The notes beneath the pieces were generated by a model. That model worked only from the letters and a program-made list of their open reading frames with translations. It searched no databases and was not told the origin of the DNA. The position numbers were made by a program, and so were the translations under genes. This document shows positions 15,157 to 22,983 of a stretch of DNA of 41,347 nt, one piece after another. Every line of letters starts with the position of its first letter. Within the stretch, counting starts at the first letter, position 1. The DNA comes from Bacteroidota bacterium (lineage in GTDB: Bacteria; Bacteroidota; Bacteroidia; Bacteroidales; UBA12077), in NCBI GenBank assembly GCA_020444275.1, contig JAHLLG010000009.1:1-41347 (forward strand), read 5' to 3'.

Positions 15157-15462
15157 TTTTATCTATTTAAAAAGTATTTAAAAATTATTCTTCTTATGAG
15201 GTTCATCATTACTCGTTTTATAATTGAATTAATCTTTAATGATGAACGTTCAATAGGATGACAACCCGCTTTGGAGTTACCTCTATCGGGAAGCAAAAAA
15301 AATTGAAAAAATTTTAAGATAATTTGACAATTGTCAAAAAATCAGCGGATTATAAGGGTTAAAAAAAGGTTATTATTAAAAGATAGTATTGAATGAAGGA
15401 TTTAAACATAAAAAAAGAGACAAAAATCCAACATAAATTTATAGGGAAATTTTCAATGGGGA
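15157..15462. other. Intergenic region with a sigma-type two-box motif and a palindrome
   Basis: No gene is seen. The region separates the two repeat-protein genes. It contains the two-box motif at 15254-15286, described separately, and a 16-bp perfect palindrome TTTGACAATTGTCAAA (15323-15338), which lies 36 nt upstream of that motif on the minus strand. Poly-A tracts (T-rich on the minus strand) follow between them. The palindrome could be an operator, or a weak terminator of the upstream gene. Confidence 0.6.
15254..15286 (-). promoter_or_regulatory. Candidate ECF-sigma promoter of the repeat-protein/receptor operon
   Basis: On the minus strand ATAGAGGT (15286-15279), a 16-nt spacer and GTCATCCTA (15262-15254). 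The same boxes with the same spacing occur before the FecR gene (18505-18537). Box identity and exact spacing are seen directly. Recognition by the sigma factor at 18640-19218 is inferred. Confidence 0.6.
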
Positions 15463-17490
15463 TTACAAGGTTAGTGATAAACCAAAAACACCACCAATCC
15501 ATAATTTTGACTGCGAATCGGAAGATGTATAGGTATACAGCGAATACGGTGCTATATTTTCAAAAGATCCATTATCAGAATTTACATCAGAAACCGATAT
15601 TGAAGGTCCTATGAATATCGAATAGTGCTCGCCAAATGAAAAATCAACTTTTGAGGTTAGTTTATTAATATTGGCTACTGGTTCCGATAAGGAATTTTTA
15701 TCCCAGATTACATCAGATAACAGTTCCAGGTTAATATGGAGATTCTTTTTTAACTCGAACTGAGTACCTATACCATATCCGGCCGAAAAGTATGTATTAA
15801 AATCATAACCCAGATTAATGATATTATAAAACCTTTTGGTTCCGGTTAAGTACCGGGCATTTATCATAAGCAACTCGTTTGTTGAAACCTCGAACCGTTG
15901 TATTCCTTTTGATGCAAATGAAAGGATACCAATTTGTATGCCACTTTCGATGGTGTCGGCAACATTAATAAACCCAATCTGAATACCCTTTACTTTTTTG
16001 GTATAGTTGAAAGTTGAGAGCTGAAGTCCTGAAATACTATCTTCGGCTATATTGGCTGCCCACGATAACTGATATTTTCCTCCGGATTTTCCGTAATTAC
16101 CAAAACCGGCAATTTGTCCACCAGTTATTTCTGCTTTGGAATAATTAGCAAAACCAGCCAGTTGTAATCCTTTAACCGAATTTCCATAATTAGCGAATCC
16201 GGCAATTTGTCCCCAGTTAACTACTCCTTTTGCTATGTTTACAAATCCTGCTGCCTGACCGCCGTTTACATTATCGCAATAGTTAGCAAAACCTGCAACC
16301 TGACCTAATTCAACATCTTTAACCGCCACATTGGCAAAACCGGTTAACTGTATACCATCAACATTTTGGGTCGTAACATTATTAAAGCCCGAAAGCTGAA
16401 CACCGTTCATATAGCCATGCAGTGTATTGTTAAAACCAGCTAACTGAATACCATTAAGCGTATCTAAAACAACATTGCTCATTCCGGCAATTTGGGTTCC
16501 GGTTACCGATCCTCCATTCAGGTTAAACATTCCGGCCATTTGAAATGGGTTGGTATTACCGCCAACTAAATTTGCAAAACCTGCAATTTGAGACCCGTTC
16601 ACATCTCTTCTTGTGATATTTACTAAACCACCAATTTCGAATCCATTTACTCCTCCTGAATAACCGGCGATTATGTTAATTGAAATGGAATTATCCATCG
16701 ACCCGCTTAGTTTTCTGTTCGTACCTATAAATGGTACCAGCGAAACCTGGATGTCTCGATTGTCATGAATACTCAGGTTATCAGAAATAATTTTGGATTC
16801 ATCCGGAACCAGAATATCTACAAGCGAGCGGTTATGAAAATTTTCCAACTTCGGATTAACTGATTCCATCTTTTGCAAAGGAGCGGTATTTGGATTTAGA
16901 TAAATGGTGAAACTCTTTTGATAGGCGGGCTCAACCATGATAACCGTATCAAGATATCCACGTTTACTGTAACTTAATCCGTGAACATCTTTCTCAGAAG
17001 GAATTGATATGGAATAATATCCTTTTGAATTGGATAATGCCACAACCCTGCCATCGATTTCATATACGGTAGCTTCTTGGATTTTTTCTCCGGTTTGTGA
17101 ATCAATAATATATCCTGTAATAATGTATTCATTGGGACGAGTATCGGATCGTGTTGTTTTTGGTGGATTCTTTTTATTTAAAATAACATGCGTTCCTACT
17201 ACTTTATATTTAACGGAATGATCAAATAGCTTATCTAAGGTTTTGGCAACCGATTGGTTTTCTGATTGCAGAGAAACCAATCTTTGCTCATCAAAGTTTT
17301 TTGAGTTGTATGAGAATGTGAAATTACCCTGCTCTGAAATTGTTGTTAATGCTTTTTCCAGAGTAATATCGGAAAATGAAACAGAAATGCGTGTATTCAG
17401 GTAATTGGTTTGCGAAAAAGAAACTTTGCCGGTAAGAGAAACAGCTACGATAAAACCCAATATTGCAAACTTAATTTTTCTCATCATCAC
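15463..17490 (-). CDS. STN-domain protein fused to 16-residue surface repeats
   Basis: A 675-residue exported protein with an unusual domain order. A signal peptide is followed by an STN (secretin/TonB N-terminal) domain (about residues 33-102, FSDITLEKALTTISEQGNF), then a CarboxypepD-like domain (about 122-200). Next come about 14 tandem repeats of 15-16 residues (GxQIAGFxN type, about 280-510), and a C-terminal barrel-like region homologous to 13843-15156. STN domains normally sit at the N terminus of TonB receptors, where they contact the FecR anti-sigma factor. Here there is no plug or TonB barrel. The gene overlaps the FecR gene by 20 nt, so the two are co-translated. A role as surface sensor for the sigma/anti-sigma pair is inferred. 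Confidence 0.82.
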   Translation of the reverse strand: MMMRKIKFAILGFIVAVSLTGKVSFSQTNYLNTRISVSFSDITLEKALTTISEQGNFTFSYNSKNFDEQRLVSLQSENQSVAKTLDKLFDHSVKYKVVGTHVILNKKNPPKTTRSDTRPNEYIITGYIIDSQTGEKIQEATVYEIDGRVVALSNSKGYYSISIPSEKDVHGLSYSKRGYLDTVIMVEPAYQKSFTIYLNPNTAPLQKMESVNPKLENFHNRSLVDILVPDESKIISDNLSIHDNRDIQVSLVPFIGTNRKLSGSMDNSISINIIAGYSGGVNGFEIGGLVNITRRDVNGSQIAGFANLVGGNTNPFQMAGMFNLNGGSVTGTQIAGMSNVVLDTLNGIQLAGFNNTLHGYMNGVQLSGFNNVTTQNVDGIQLTGFANVAVKDVELGQVAGFANYCDNVNGGQAAGFVNIAKGVVNWGQIAGFANYGNSVKGLQLAGFANYSKAEITGGQIAGFGNYGKSGGKYQLSWAANIAEDSISGLQLSTFNYTKKVKGIQIGFINVADTIESGIQIGILSFASKGIQRFEVSTNELLMINARYLTGTKRFYNIINLGYDFNTYFSAGYGIGTQFELKKNLHINLELLSDVIWDKNSLSEPVANINKLTSKVDFSFGEHYSIFIGPSISVSDVNSDNGSFENIAPYSLYTYTSSDSQSKLWIGGVFGLSLTL

Positions 17491-18496
17491 AACCGTTTCC
17501 TTTTAGCGTATAGGTTTTATTTTCTTTGGTATATTCAAATTCGAAAGTAGCTGCAATTACTTCTATAATATCTTCAATGGAGTTATTCGAGAAGGTAGTT
17601 GATAACCGGCACTTGTACATTTCTTTATCGCTCACTTCAATTTTAATATTGTAGTAATTTTCAAGTAAGCTGAATACTTTTTTCAGATCGGTATCCGTAA
17701 AAATTAAGGTATAATCCATCCAGAATAGCTCATCGGGAATGCTCTCTGCAACGAGGATCGGTTTTCGTTCTTTGCCAGAAACCTTTCCTTTTTCTCCGGC
17801 TTTCAACAGAATCGCCGTGGTATCCATGGTCTCCGGATCAACCGTAAACAGTTGTACTAATCCGTCGGTTACTATTACTTCTATTTCGGAATTTTCGTAA
17901 GCTTTTACGTTGAATGATGTTCCCAAGACTTTTACAAAAGCGTTTTCGGTTTCAATAATAAAAGGTTGCTTCGGGTTATGTTCAACATGGAAAAAAGCTT
18001 CGCCATCAAGCTGAACACGTCGTTCGTTTTTAGCGAATTTTTTCGGATATGAAATATTTGAATTTACATTTAGTGATATATTTGATCCATCAGGTAAAGT
18101 ATCATGAACAACTTCTTGTGCACTTGTTATTAAAAGAGGTTGAGGTTGTTTCACAAGTAACTGGTAAACGCCAAAAACAATAATAATAGCAGCGGCAACG
18201 CTGGAAATCCATCTGATTCTTGATTGCAGTGATATGGTTTTTTTCTTTTGCTCTTCTTCGTACTTATCAACTCTGTCGGACATTTTTTGCCATACCGATG
18301 ATGTGTCAACAGCAACAGGATTAGGAGTTAGTTTACCAGCTTCTGCCCAAACCGTTTCGTAACTATCTAACAATTTTTGATTTTCATCAGATAATTCGAG
18401 CCACTCCTGCACTTGATGCATTTCATCACGGGTTGCTTCTCCCAGTAAAAATCTTAGAAGAAGCTTCTCATCCATATGTCCGGAGTTTTTATTCAT
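17471..18496 (-). CDS. FecR-family anti-sigma factor
   Basis: An inner-membrane anti-sigma factor of the FecR type (FecR plus DUF4974), 341 residues. The cytoplasmic N-terminal part (MDEKLLLRFLLGEATRDE) binds the sigma factor. One transmembrane segment lies near residues 91-110 (WISSVAAAIIIVFGVYQLLV). The periplasmic FecR domain includes LPDGSNISLNVNSNISYP and GEAFFHVEHNPKQPFIIET. The C-terminal DUF4974 includes DTDLKKVFSLLENYYNIKI. The family usually begins at the sequence starting at M8 (position 18475). That start also leaves room for a leader after the candidate promoter at 18505-18537, so 18475 may be the true start. It lies downstream of its sigma factor and overlaps the STN gene. Confidence 0.93.
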   Translation of the reverse strand: MNKNSGHMDEKLLLRFLLGEATRDEMHQVQEWLELSDENQKLLDSYETVWAEAGKLTPNPVAVDTSSVWQKMSDRVDKYEEEQKKKTISLQSRIRWISSVAAAIIIVFGVYQLLVKQPQPLLITSAQEVVHDTLPDGSNISLNVNSNISYPKKFAKNERRVQLDGEAFFHVEHNPKQPFIIETENAFVKVLGTSFNVKAYENSEIEVIVTDGLVQLFTVDPETMDTTAILLKAGEKGKVSGKERKPILVAESIPDELFWMDYTLIFTDTDLKKVFSLLENYYNIKIEVSDKEMYKCRLSTTFSNNSIEDIIEVIAATFEFEYTKENKTYTLKGNGCDDEKN

Positions 18497-18504
18497 TTAT
18501 CTAT

Positions 18505-18537
18505 TAGTATGACAATTCAAATTCGGTTTACCTCTAT
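18505..18537 (-). promoter_or_regulatory. Candidate ECF-sigma promoter of the anti-sigma gene
   Basis: On the minus strand ATAGAGGT (18537-18530), a 16-nt spacer and GTCATACTA (18513-18505). It matches the motif at 15254-15286 in both boxes and in spacing. It lies in the gap between the sigma gene and the FecR gene, suggesting that anti-sigma, STN protein and repeat protein are induced by the sigma factor. The second box ends 8 nt before the first ATG and 29 nt before the preferred ATG at 18475. Confidence 0.6.
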
Positions 18538-18569
18538 TGATATATTATATTTTAATTCCACGCAAAGAG

Positions 18570-18586
18570 CGCAAAATTTTTTTGCG
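18570..18586. repeat. Hairpin between sigma and anti-sigma genes
   Basis: CGCAAAA, a TTT loop and TTTTGCG form a 7-bp hairpin, preceded on the plus strand by CACGCAAAGAG. It could reduce readthrough from the sigma gene into the FecR gene, which has its own candidate promoter. On the minus strand it lacks a T-run, so a terminator call is not supported. Confidence 0.5.
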
Positions 18587-18639
18587 GGTTTTTCTATAAT
18601 ATTTGGGAGCTCTGCATGAAACATAATTCTAAATTTTAT

Positions 18640-19218
18640 TTATCCTCCGTTTTTAAATAAATTACCAAAAAATAGTATAATCCATGGCAGATAATCTTTT
18701 AACTCTTCGCGTAGGTACTTCAATGCTTTTACCATTTGATTTTCTACTGTACTCACTGAAATATTTAGTTTGTCAGCTATTTCTTTATATTTTAATCCGT
18801 CGTAACGACTTAAGATGAACACCTTTTTTCGTTCCATAGGTAACTGATCTATTGCAGCACGGATTTTCTGATCCAGTTCCGAAACAATCATTTCGTCTTC
18901 CGAAGAAAGCTCATCGTCGCGTTCGTATTCGTGCTGAATTTTATAATCTTCACGAATATTTACATGCTTTAATACATTAAGGCTTGCATTTCGAACCGCT
19001 CTAAACAGGTAGCTGTGAACAGATGATGTGATGATTATGGATTCACGGTTGGTCCAGAGTTTAAACAAAACTTCCTGCACGACCTCTTCCGAAGCATCAA
19101 CGTCTTTTAGGAAATTATTGGCATAAGCACATAAATTGCTATAGTGCGAGTTGAATAACTCTTCGAAATCTTGTTTCGTTTCGATCTTTATACTTTTATG
19201 TGCTATTGTTTCTGCCAA
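18640..19218 (-). CDS. ECF RNA polymerase sigma factor (FecI-like)
   Basis: A 192-residue extracytoplasmic-function sigma factor of the large Bacteroidota group that pairs with FecR anti-sigma factors. Region 2 runs from about residue 15 to 85 (FEELFNSHYSNLCAYANNFLKDVDASEEVVQEVLFKLW). Region 4 runs from about 120 to 170 (LPMERKKVFILSRYDGLKYKEIADKLNISVSTVENQMVKALKYLR) and has a complete helix-turn-helix. It is the first gene of the signalling locus, with 143 nt to the FecR gene. It likely drives the two-box promoters at 18505-18537 and 15254-15286 when released. Confidence 0.95.
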   Translation of the reverse strand: MAETIAHKSIKIETKQDFEELFNSHYSNLCAYANNFLKDVDASEEVVQEVLFKLWTNRESIIITSSVHSYLFRAVRNASLNVLKHVNIREDYKIQHEYERDDELSSEDEMIVSELDQKIRAAIDQLPMERKKVFILSRYDGLKYKEIADKLNISVSTVENQMVKALKYLREELKDYLPWIILFFGNLFKNGG

Positions 19219-19254
19219 ATGTTGTATAGAAAAAGTGGACTACACTTCGACAAG

Positions 19255-19275
19255 CCTGTCTGCCGACAAGGCAGG
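19255..19275. repeat. Palindromic micro-element inserted in another repeat
   Basis: This 21-bp copy starts CCTGTCTGCCGACA and ends AGGCAGG. It interrupts a sequence that would otherwise read ACTTCGACAAGCTCAGTGTG, a stretch I recognise as a common dispersed repeat in Bacteroidota. Confidence 0.65.
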
Positions 19276-19309
19276 CTCAGTGTGACCAATTGTTTTTGAT
19301 GTCATTCTG

Positions 19310-19325
19310 TCCCGATAACTATCGG
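19310..19325. repeat. Short hairpin upstream of the sigma gene
   Basis: CCCGAT, AACT, ATCGGG is a 6-bp hairpin 26 nt beyond the metG stop codon. No T-run follows on the minus strand. It may stabilise the metG transcript 3' end or be another dispersed repeat. Confidence 0.5.
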
Positions 19326-19351
19326 GATATCAACGAATGAACAACATCAAT

Positions 19352-21400
19352 TTATTTTATTCCCGACCCGTTTGTCGTTTTCTCAGCCGGAACTACGAAA
19401 TTCAATTTACCGCTGGCATCTTCTGCCATTAAAATCATTCCTTGCGATTCAATTCCGCGGATTTTTCTTGGTTCAAGATTTACTAAAATACTTACCTGTT
19501 TGCTAATAATATCTTCTGGTTTATGATCGATAGCAATACCAGAAACAACGGTACGCTGGTCAATACCAGTATCAACTTTTAGCTTTAATAACTTATCTGT
19601 TTTAGGTACTCGCTCTGCTTCAAGAATGGTACCTACACGGATATCCATTTTCATGAAATCGTCAAAAGAACAATTCTCTTTTGCAGGTTCTATATTGGTT
19701 TCCATAGCTTCGTTCGCTTTTTTAGAATCTTGTAATTTTTGCAGCTGTTTTTCGATGGCGTCATCTTCTATTTTTTCGAAAAGCAGATTTGCTTTATTAA
19801 TCATATGTCCAGCTTCAATTAAGTCCGGTTTACCGGCTAAGTCCCATCCCAGCTTTTCAATATTTAAAAACTCCCGGAGTTTTTGAGTTGTGAATGGCAA
19901 GAATGGTTCCAGTATAACAGATAAAGCAGCTGTAATCTGAATAGAGATATTCATAATAGTTTTTACACGTTCTTCATCTGTTTTAATTACTTTCCAGGGT
20001 TCTGTATCTGCTAAATACTTATTTCCTAAGCGAGCCAGGTCCATTGCTATCTTAACCGCTTCTCGGAAACGGAAACTTTCAATGCTTTTTTCCAGATTTG
20101 ATTTAATGACTGAGATTTCTGCAAGTGTTTCTTTATCAAAATCTGTTAATTTGCCACACGCAGGAACTTTACCATCATAATACTTGTGTGTAAGTACCAG
20201 TGTTCGGTTTACAAAGTTTCCTAAAATAGCTACCAGCTCACTATTATTCCGTGACTGGAAATCTTTCCAGGTAAAGTCATTGTCTTTTTGTTCAGGAGAG
20301 TTTGCACAGATCGTATAACGCAACACATCCTGTTTTCCGGGAAATTCTTGTAAATATTCATGAATCCAAACGGCCCAGTTTCGAGATGTTGAAAGCTTAT
20401 CTCCCTCTAAATTCAAAAACTCATTGGCAGGAACGTTATCCGGTAAAATATAATCGCCATGTGCTTTTAACATCGATGGGAAAATTAAGCAGTGGAAAAC
20501 AATATTGTCTTTACCAATAAAGTGTATTAAACTTGAATCTTCACTTTGCCAGTAGTCTTTCCAATTTTTCCCTGCCTTTTCGGCCCACGCTTTAGTTGCT
20601 GAGATATAGCCGATTGGTGCATCAAACCAAACATAAAGCACTTTCCCGTCGGCCCCTTCAACCGGAACAGGAACACCCCAATCCAAATCACGTGTTACCG
20701 CACGAGGTTGTAAACCACCGTTTAACCATGATTTACATTGTCCGTAAACATTCGATTTCCAATCTTTTTTATGACTGTCGATCCAATCCTCTAGCCACTC
20801 GTTCTGATATTTTTCCAGGTCAAGATACCAGTGTTTTGTTTTTTTTAGAATAGGCACATTTCCGCTTAACTTCGATTTTGGATTACCCAACTCTTTAGGG
20901 CTTAAGCTTGTTCCGCATTTTTCACACTGATCACCATAGGCTTCTTCATATCCACATTTTGGGCACGTGCCTATAATATATCTGTCGGCAAGGAACTGTT
21001 GTTCCTGTTCATCGAAAAATTGTTCTTCTTCTTTTTCAATAAACTCACCTTTTTCGTACATGGTTTTAAAAAACTCCGAAGCGGTTTCGTGGTGCAAAGG
21101 ATCCGAAGTACGATGATAAATATCGAAAGCAATCCCAAATTCTTCGAATGCTTTTTTGATCATGCCATGGTATTTGTCCACAATATCTTGTGGCGATACT
21201 CCTTCTTTTCTTGCCCGCAAAGTGATCGGCACGCCATGTTCATCCGATCCACAAATGAAAGCAACATCGTTTCCTTTTAATTTCAGGTATCTTACATAAA
21301 TATCAGCAGGCAAGTATGCTCCGGCAATGTGTCCCAGATGCAGAGGTCCATTTGCATAAGGCAGTGCTGACGTAATTAAATAGCGCTTTGGATTTTTCAT
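19352..21400 (-). CDS. metG: Methionyl-tRNA synthetase
   Basis: Charges tRNA-Met. The 682-residue protein contains the class I HIGH-type motif ([12 protein letters not shown]), a zinc-knuckle insert around residues 145-165 (CPKCG and CEKCG pairs), and the KMSKS-equivalent [13 protein letters not shown]-terminal EMAP/Trbp111 tRNA-binding domain runs from about residue 575 ([20 protein letters not shown]). The dimerising C-terminal domain accounts for the length compared with short forms. The start [18 protein letters not shown] is standard. The gene is on the same strand as the downstream sigma-factor locus but is separated from it by hairpins. Confidence 0.98.
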   Translation of the reverse strand: MKNPKRYLITSALPYANGPLHLGHIAGAYLPADIYVRYLKLKGNDVAFICGSDEHGVPITLRARKEGVSPQDIVDKYHGMIKKAFEEFGIAFDIYHRTSDPLHHETASEFFKTMYEKGEFIEKEEEQFFDEQEQQFLADRYIIGTCPKCGYEEAYGDQCEKCGTSLSPKELGNPKSKLSGNVPILKKTKHWYLDLEKYQNEWLEDWIDSHKKDWKSNVYGQCKSWLNGGLQPRAVTRDLDWGVPVPVEGADGKVLYVWFDAPIGYISATKAWAEKAGKNWKDYWQSEDSSLIHFIGKDNIVFHCLIFPSMLKAHGDYILPDNVPANEFLNLEGDKLSTSRNWAVWIHEYLQEFPGKQDVLRYTICANSPEQKDNDFTWKDFQSRNNSELVAILGNFVNRTLVLTHKYYDGKVPACGKLTDFDKETLAEISVIKSNLEKSIESFRFREAVKIAMDLARLGNKYLADTEPWKVIKTDEERVKTIMNISIQITAALSVILEPFLPFTTQKLREFLNIEKLGWDLAGKPDLIEAGHMINKANLLFEKIEDDAIEKQLQKLQDSKKANEAMETNIEPAKENCSFDDFMKMDIRVGTILEAERVPKTDKLLKLKVDTGIDQRTVVSGIAIDHKPEDIISKQVSILVNLEPRKIRGIESQGMILMAEDASGKLNFVVPAEKTTNGSGIK

Positions 21401-21542
21401 CTCAATTCTCTCTTTTTCTTAATTTTCACGAATATCCGACAAATATACAAATGAATATTATTTTTCATCAATTAATAGTTAATGATGTTTAGTATGTAAA
21501 CTTAAATCAAAAACATTAAGTCTGAGGACTAAAAATCAAACA

Positions 21543-21562
21543 ATTTAGCCCTAGGGCTAAAT
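21543..21562. promoter_or_regulatory. 20-bp perfect palindrome upstream of the satD-like gene
   Basis: ATTTAGCCCTAGGGCTAAAT is perfectly palindromic. It lies in the divergent gap between metG and the satD-like gene, 40 nt before the candidate -7 box. It may be an operator or part of a dispersed repeat; no regulator is identified. Confidence 0.45.
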
Positions 21563-21601
21563 AAGACGAACTTTAATACGGTTATTTTAAAATAAAATCT
21601 T

Positions 21602-21609
21602 TACATTTG
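21602..21609 (+). promoter_or_regulatory. -7 box of the satD-DUF3307-ldcA operon
   Basis: TACATTTG matches TAnnTTTG exactly, 17 nt before the ATG at 21627. No good TTTG is found 19-21 nt upstream. An A- and G-rich stretch (AAAAAGAAAGAGC) precedes the ATG. Confidence 0.45.
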
Positions 21610-21626
21610 ATCTAAAAAGAAAGAGC

Positions 21627-22277
21627 ATGATTTATGCTGTGCTTACCGGAGACATTGTAAATTTCTCCAAATTGAAGGTTTCAGAGAGAAATACAGTTTT
21701 AAAATCTCTAAAAGATATTTTTCATTATATCCTTTCAGTAGACAAGGGTGTAGCGAAATTGAACTCTTCTTACGAAATTTTTAGGGGTGATAGTTTTCAG
21801 TTAATAGTAGAAAATAAGGAACATGCCCTACGATATTGTCTTTTAATCAGATCGGGATTAAGAGCCTTATATGATAATCACATTCCGGATTTATGTGATG
21901 CAAAAATTGCGGTTGGAATTGGAAATGTTGATTATATTGGGAAAAGCCTGGCAGAATCAGATGGTGATGCGTTTAGATACTCAGGAAGAGAATTAGATAA
22001 ACTCGGTAAGAAAGAAAGAACAGTAATAAAAACAGATAATCCTGAAGTTAACCGGGAGCTGGAAGTAGAATTGGTTTTGCTTGATTCAATAATAGTGAAC
22101 TGGACTTTTCTTCAATCAAGAGCTGTTTACGAAAAGTTACTTGAATCAAAACAAAGTATAATTGCAAAAAAGCTAGGAATAACTAGAGGAGGTGTTAGTT
22201 TAAGATTATCATCAGCATCCTGGTATGCAGTTGAAACGCTGCTAAAACGATACCAGGAATTATCAAAAAGGTTATGA
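21627..22277 (+). CDS. SatD-family protein with cyclase-like and helix-turn-helix parts
   Basis: A 216-residue protein resembling the SatD family. The first about 130 residues contain LTGDIVNFSK (6-15), FRGDSFQLIV (52-61) and a VGIGN strand followed by GDAFRYSGRELD (113-124). Their spacing recalls a degenerate class III nucleotidyl-cyclase fold. Residues about 176-198 (QSIIAKKLGITRGGVSLRL) look like a helix-turn-helix. It is followed 1 nt later by a DUF3307 membrane protein, the gene order seen with satD elsewhere, and then by an LD-carboxypeptidase. Enzymatic activity is not established. Family assignment is good, function unknown. Confidence 0.75.
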   Translation: MIYAVLTGDIVNFSKLKVSERNTVLKSLKDIFHYILSVDKGVAKLNSSYEIFRGDSFQLIVENKEHALRYCLLIRSGLRALYDNHIPDLCDAKIAVGIGNVDYIGKSLAESDGDAFRYSGRELDKLGKKERTVIKTDNPEVNRELEVELVLLDSIIVNWTFLQSRAVYEKLLESKQSIIAKKLGITRGGVSLRLSSASWYAVETLLKRYQELSKRL

Positions 22278-22278
22278 T

Positions 22279-22983
22279 ATGGTTTTAATTAAACTGCTTA
22301 TTGCTCATATTTTAGGTGACTTTGTAATTCAAACAGACAGGTGGGTTCAACATAAGAAAGAAAACAAAATAAAATCGATTTATTTATACCTGCATGCTTT
22401 ATCTATTGGTATTTTATCTTACCTCTTTTTGGCAAAATGGACTGAATTTTTTGTTCCGGTTATTGTATTAATTTCGCATTTAATAATAGATATCTGGAAG
22501 CTATACCAGCAACCAAAACGTATTTATTTTATTCTTGATCAGATTTTTCACATTTTAATATTAGTTTTAATCTGGATTGTGTTTTTCAAGATTGAATTTA
22601 ATGGTTTGATTTCTTTTCTTGCAGGACTGGAAGCGGATAGAGTGTGGATCATACTATTTGGTTACATTTTTATACTGTGGCCGATTGGTTATATTGTTGG
22701 TGGGTTAACTAAAAAGTGGCAAAAGGAAATTGAAAATGATGGTCTGGAGGGAGCCGGGATGTGGATAGGGTTTTTAGAGAGATTTTTAATAATTACATTT
22801 ATTTTATTAGAACAATATCAAGCGTTGGGATTTCTCATTGCTGCAAAATCGATTTTAAGAATTAGTGTAAATAAGAAAGAAGAAAGAAAATTAACCGAGT
22901 ATGTTCTTATAGGAACAATGCTAAGCTTTTCTTTTGCTATTTTAACGGGTATTTTTGTTCAACACTTGCTAAATTTTCTATAA
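22279..22983 (+). CDS. DUF3307 membrane protein
   Basis: A 234-residue integral membrane protein. It begins with the DUF3307 hallmark LLIAHILGDFVIQTDRWVQHK, then LHALSIGILSYLFL and further hydrophobic helices, about six in all, including one at the extreme C terminus. DUF3307 proteins commonly follow SatD-like genes. The gene is 1 nt downstream of the satD-like gene and abuts the ldcA-like gene, so the three form an operon. No catalytic motif is recognised. Confidence 0.85.
   Translation: MVLIKLLIAHILGDFVIQTDRWVQHKKENKIKSIYLYLHALSIGILSYLFLAKWTEFFVPVIVLISHLIIDIWKLYQQPKRIYFILDQIFHILILVLIWIVFFKIEFNGLISFLAGLEADRVWIILFGYIFILWPIGYIVGGLTKKWQKEIENDGLEGAGMWIGFLERFLIITFILLEQYQALGFLIAAKSILRISVNKKEERKLTEYVLIGTMLSFSFAILTGIFVQHLLNFL

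Noticed and set aside
15393-15614. 73-codon plus-strand frame at the end of the STN-repeat gene
   Set aside because: Mostly antisense to the conserved C-terminal barrel region; lysine- and histidine-rich with no family features.
20302-20853. Plus-strand reading frames opposite metG
   Set aside because: They are antisense to a full-length methionyl-tRNA synthetase gene, have no recognisable domains and reflect codon composition only.
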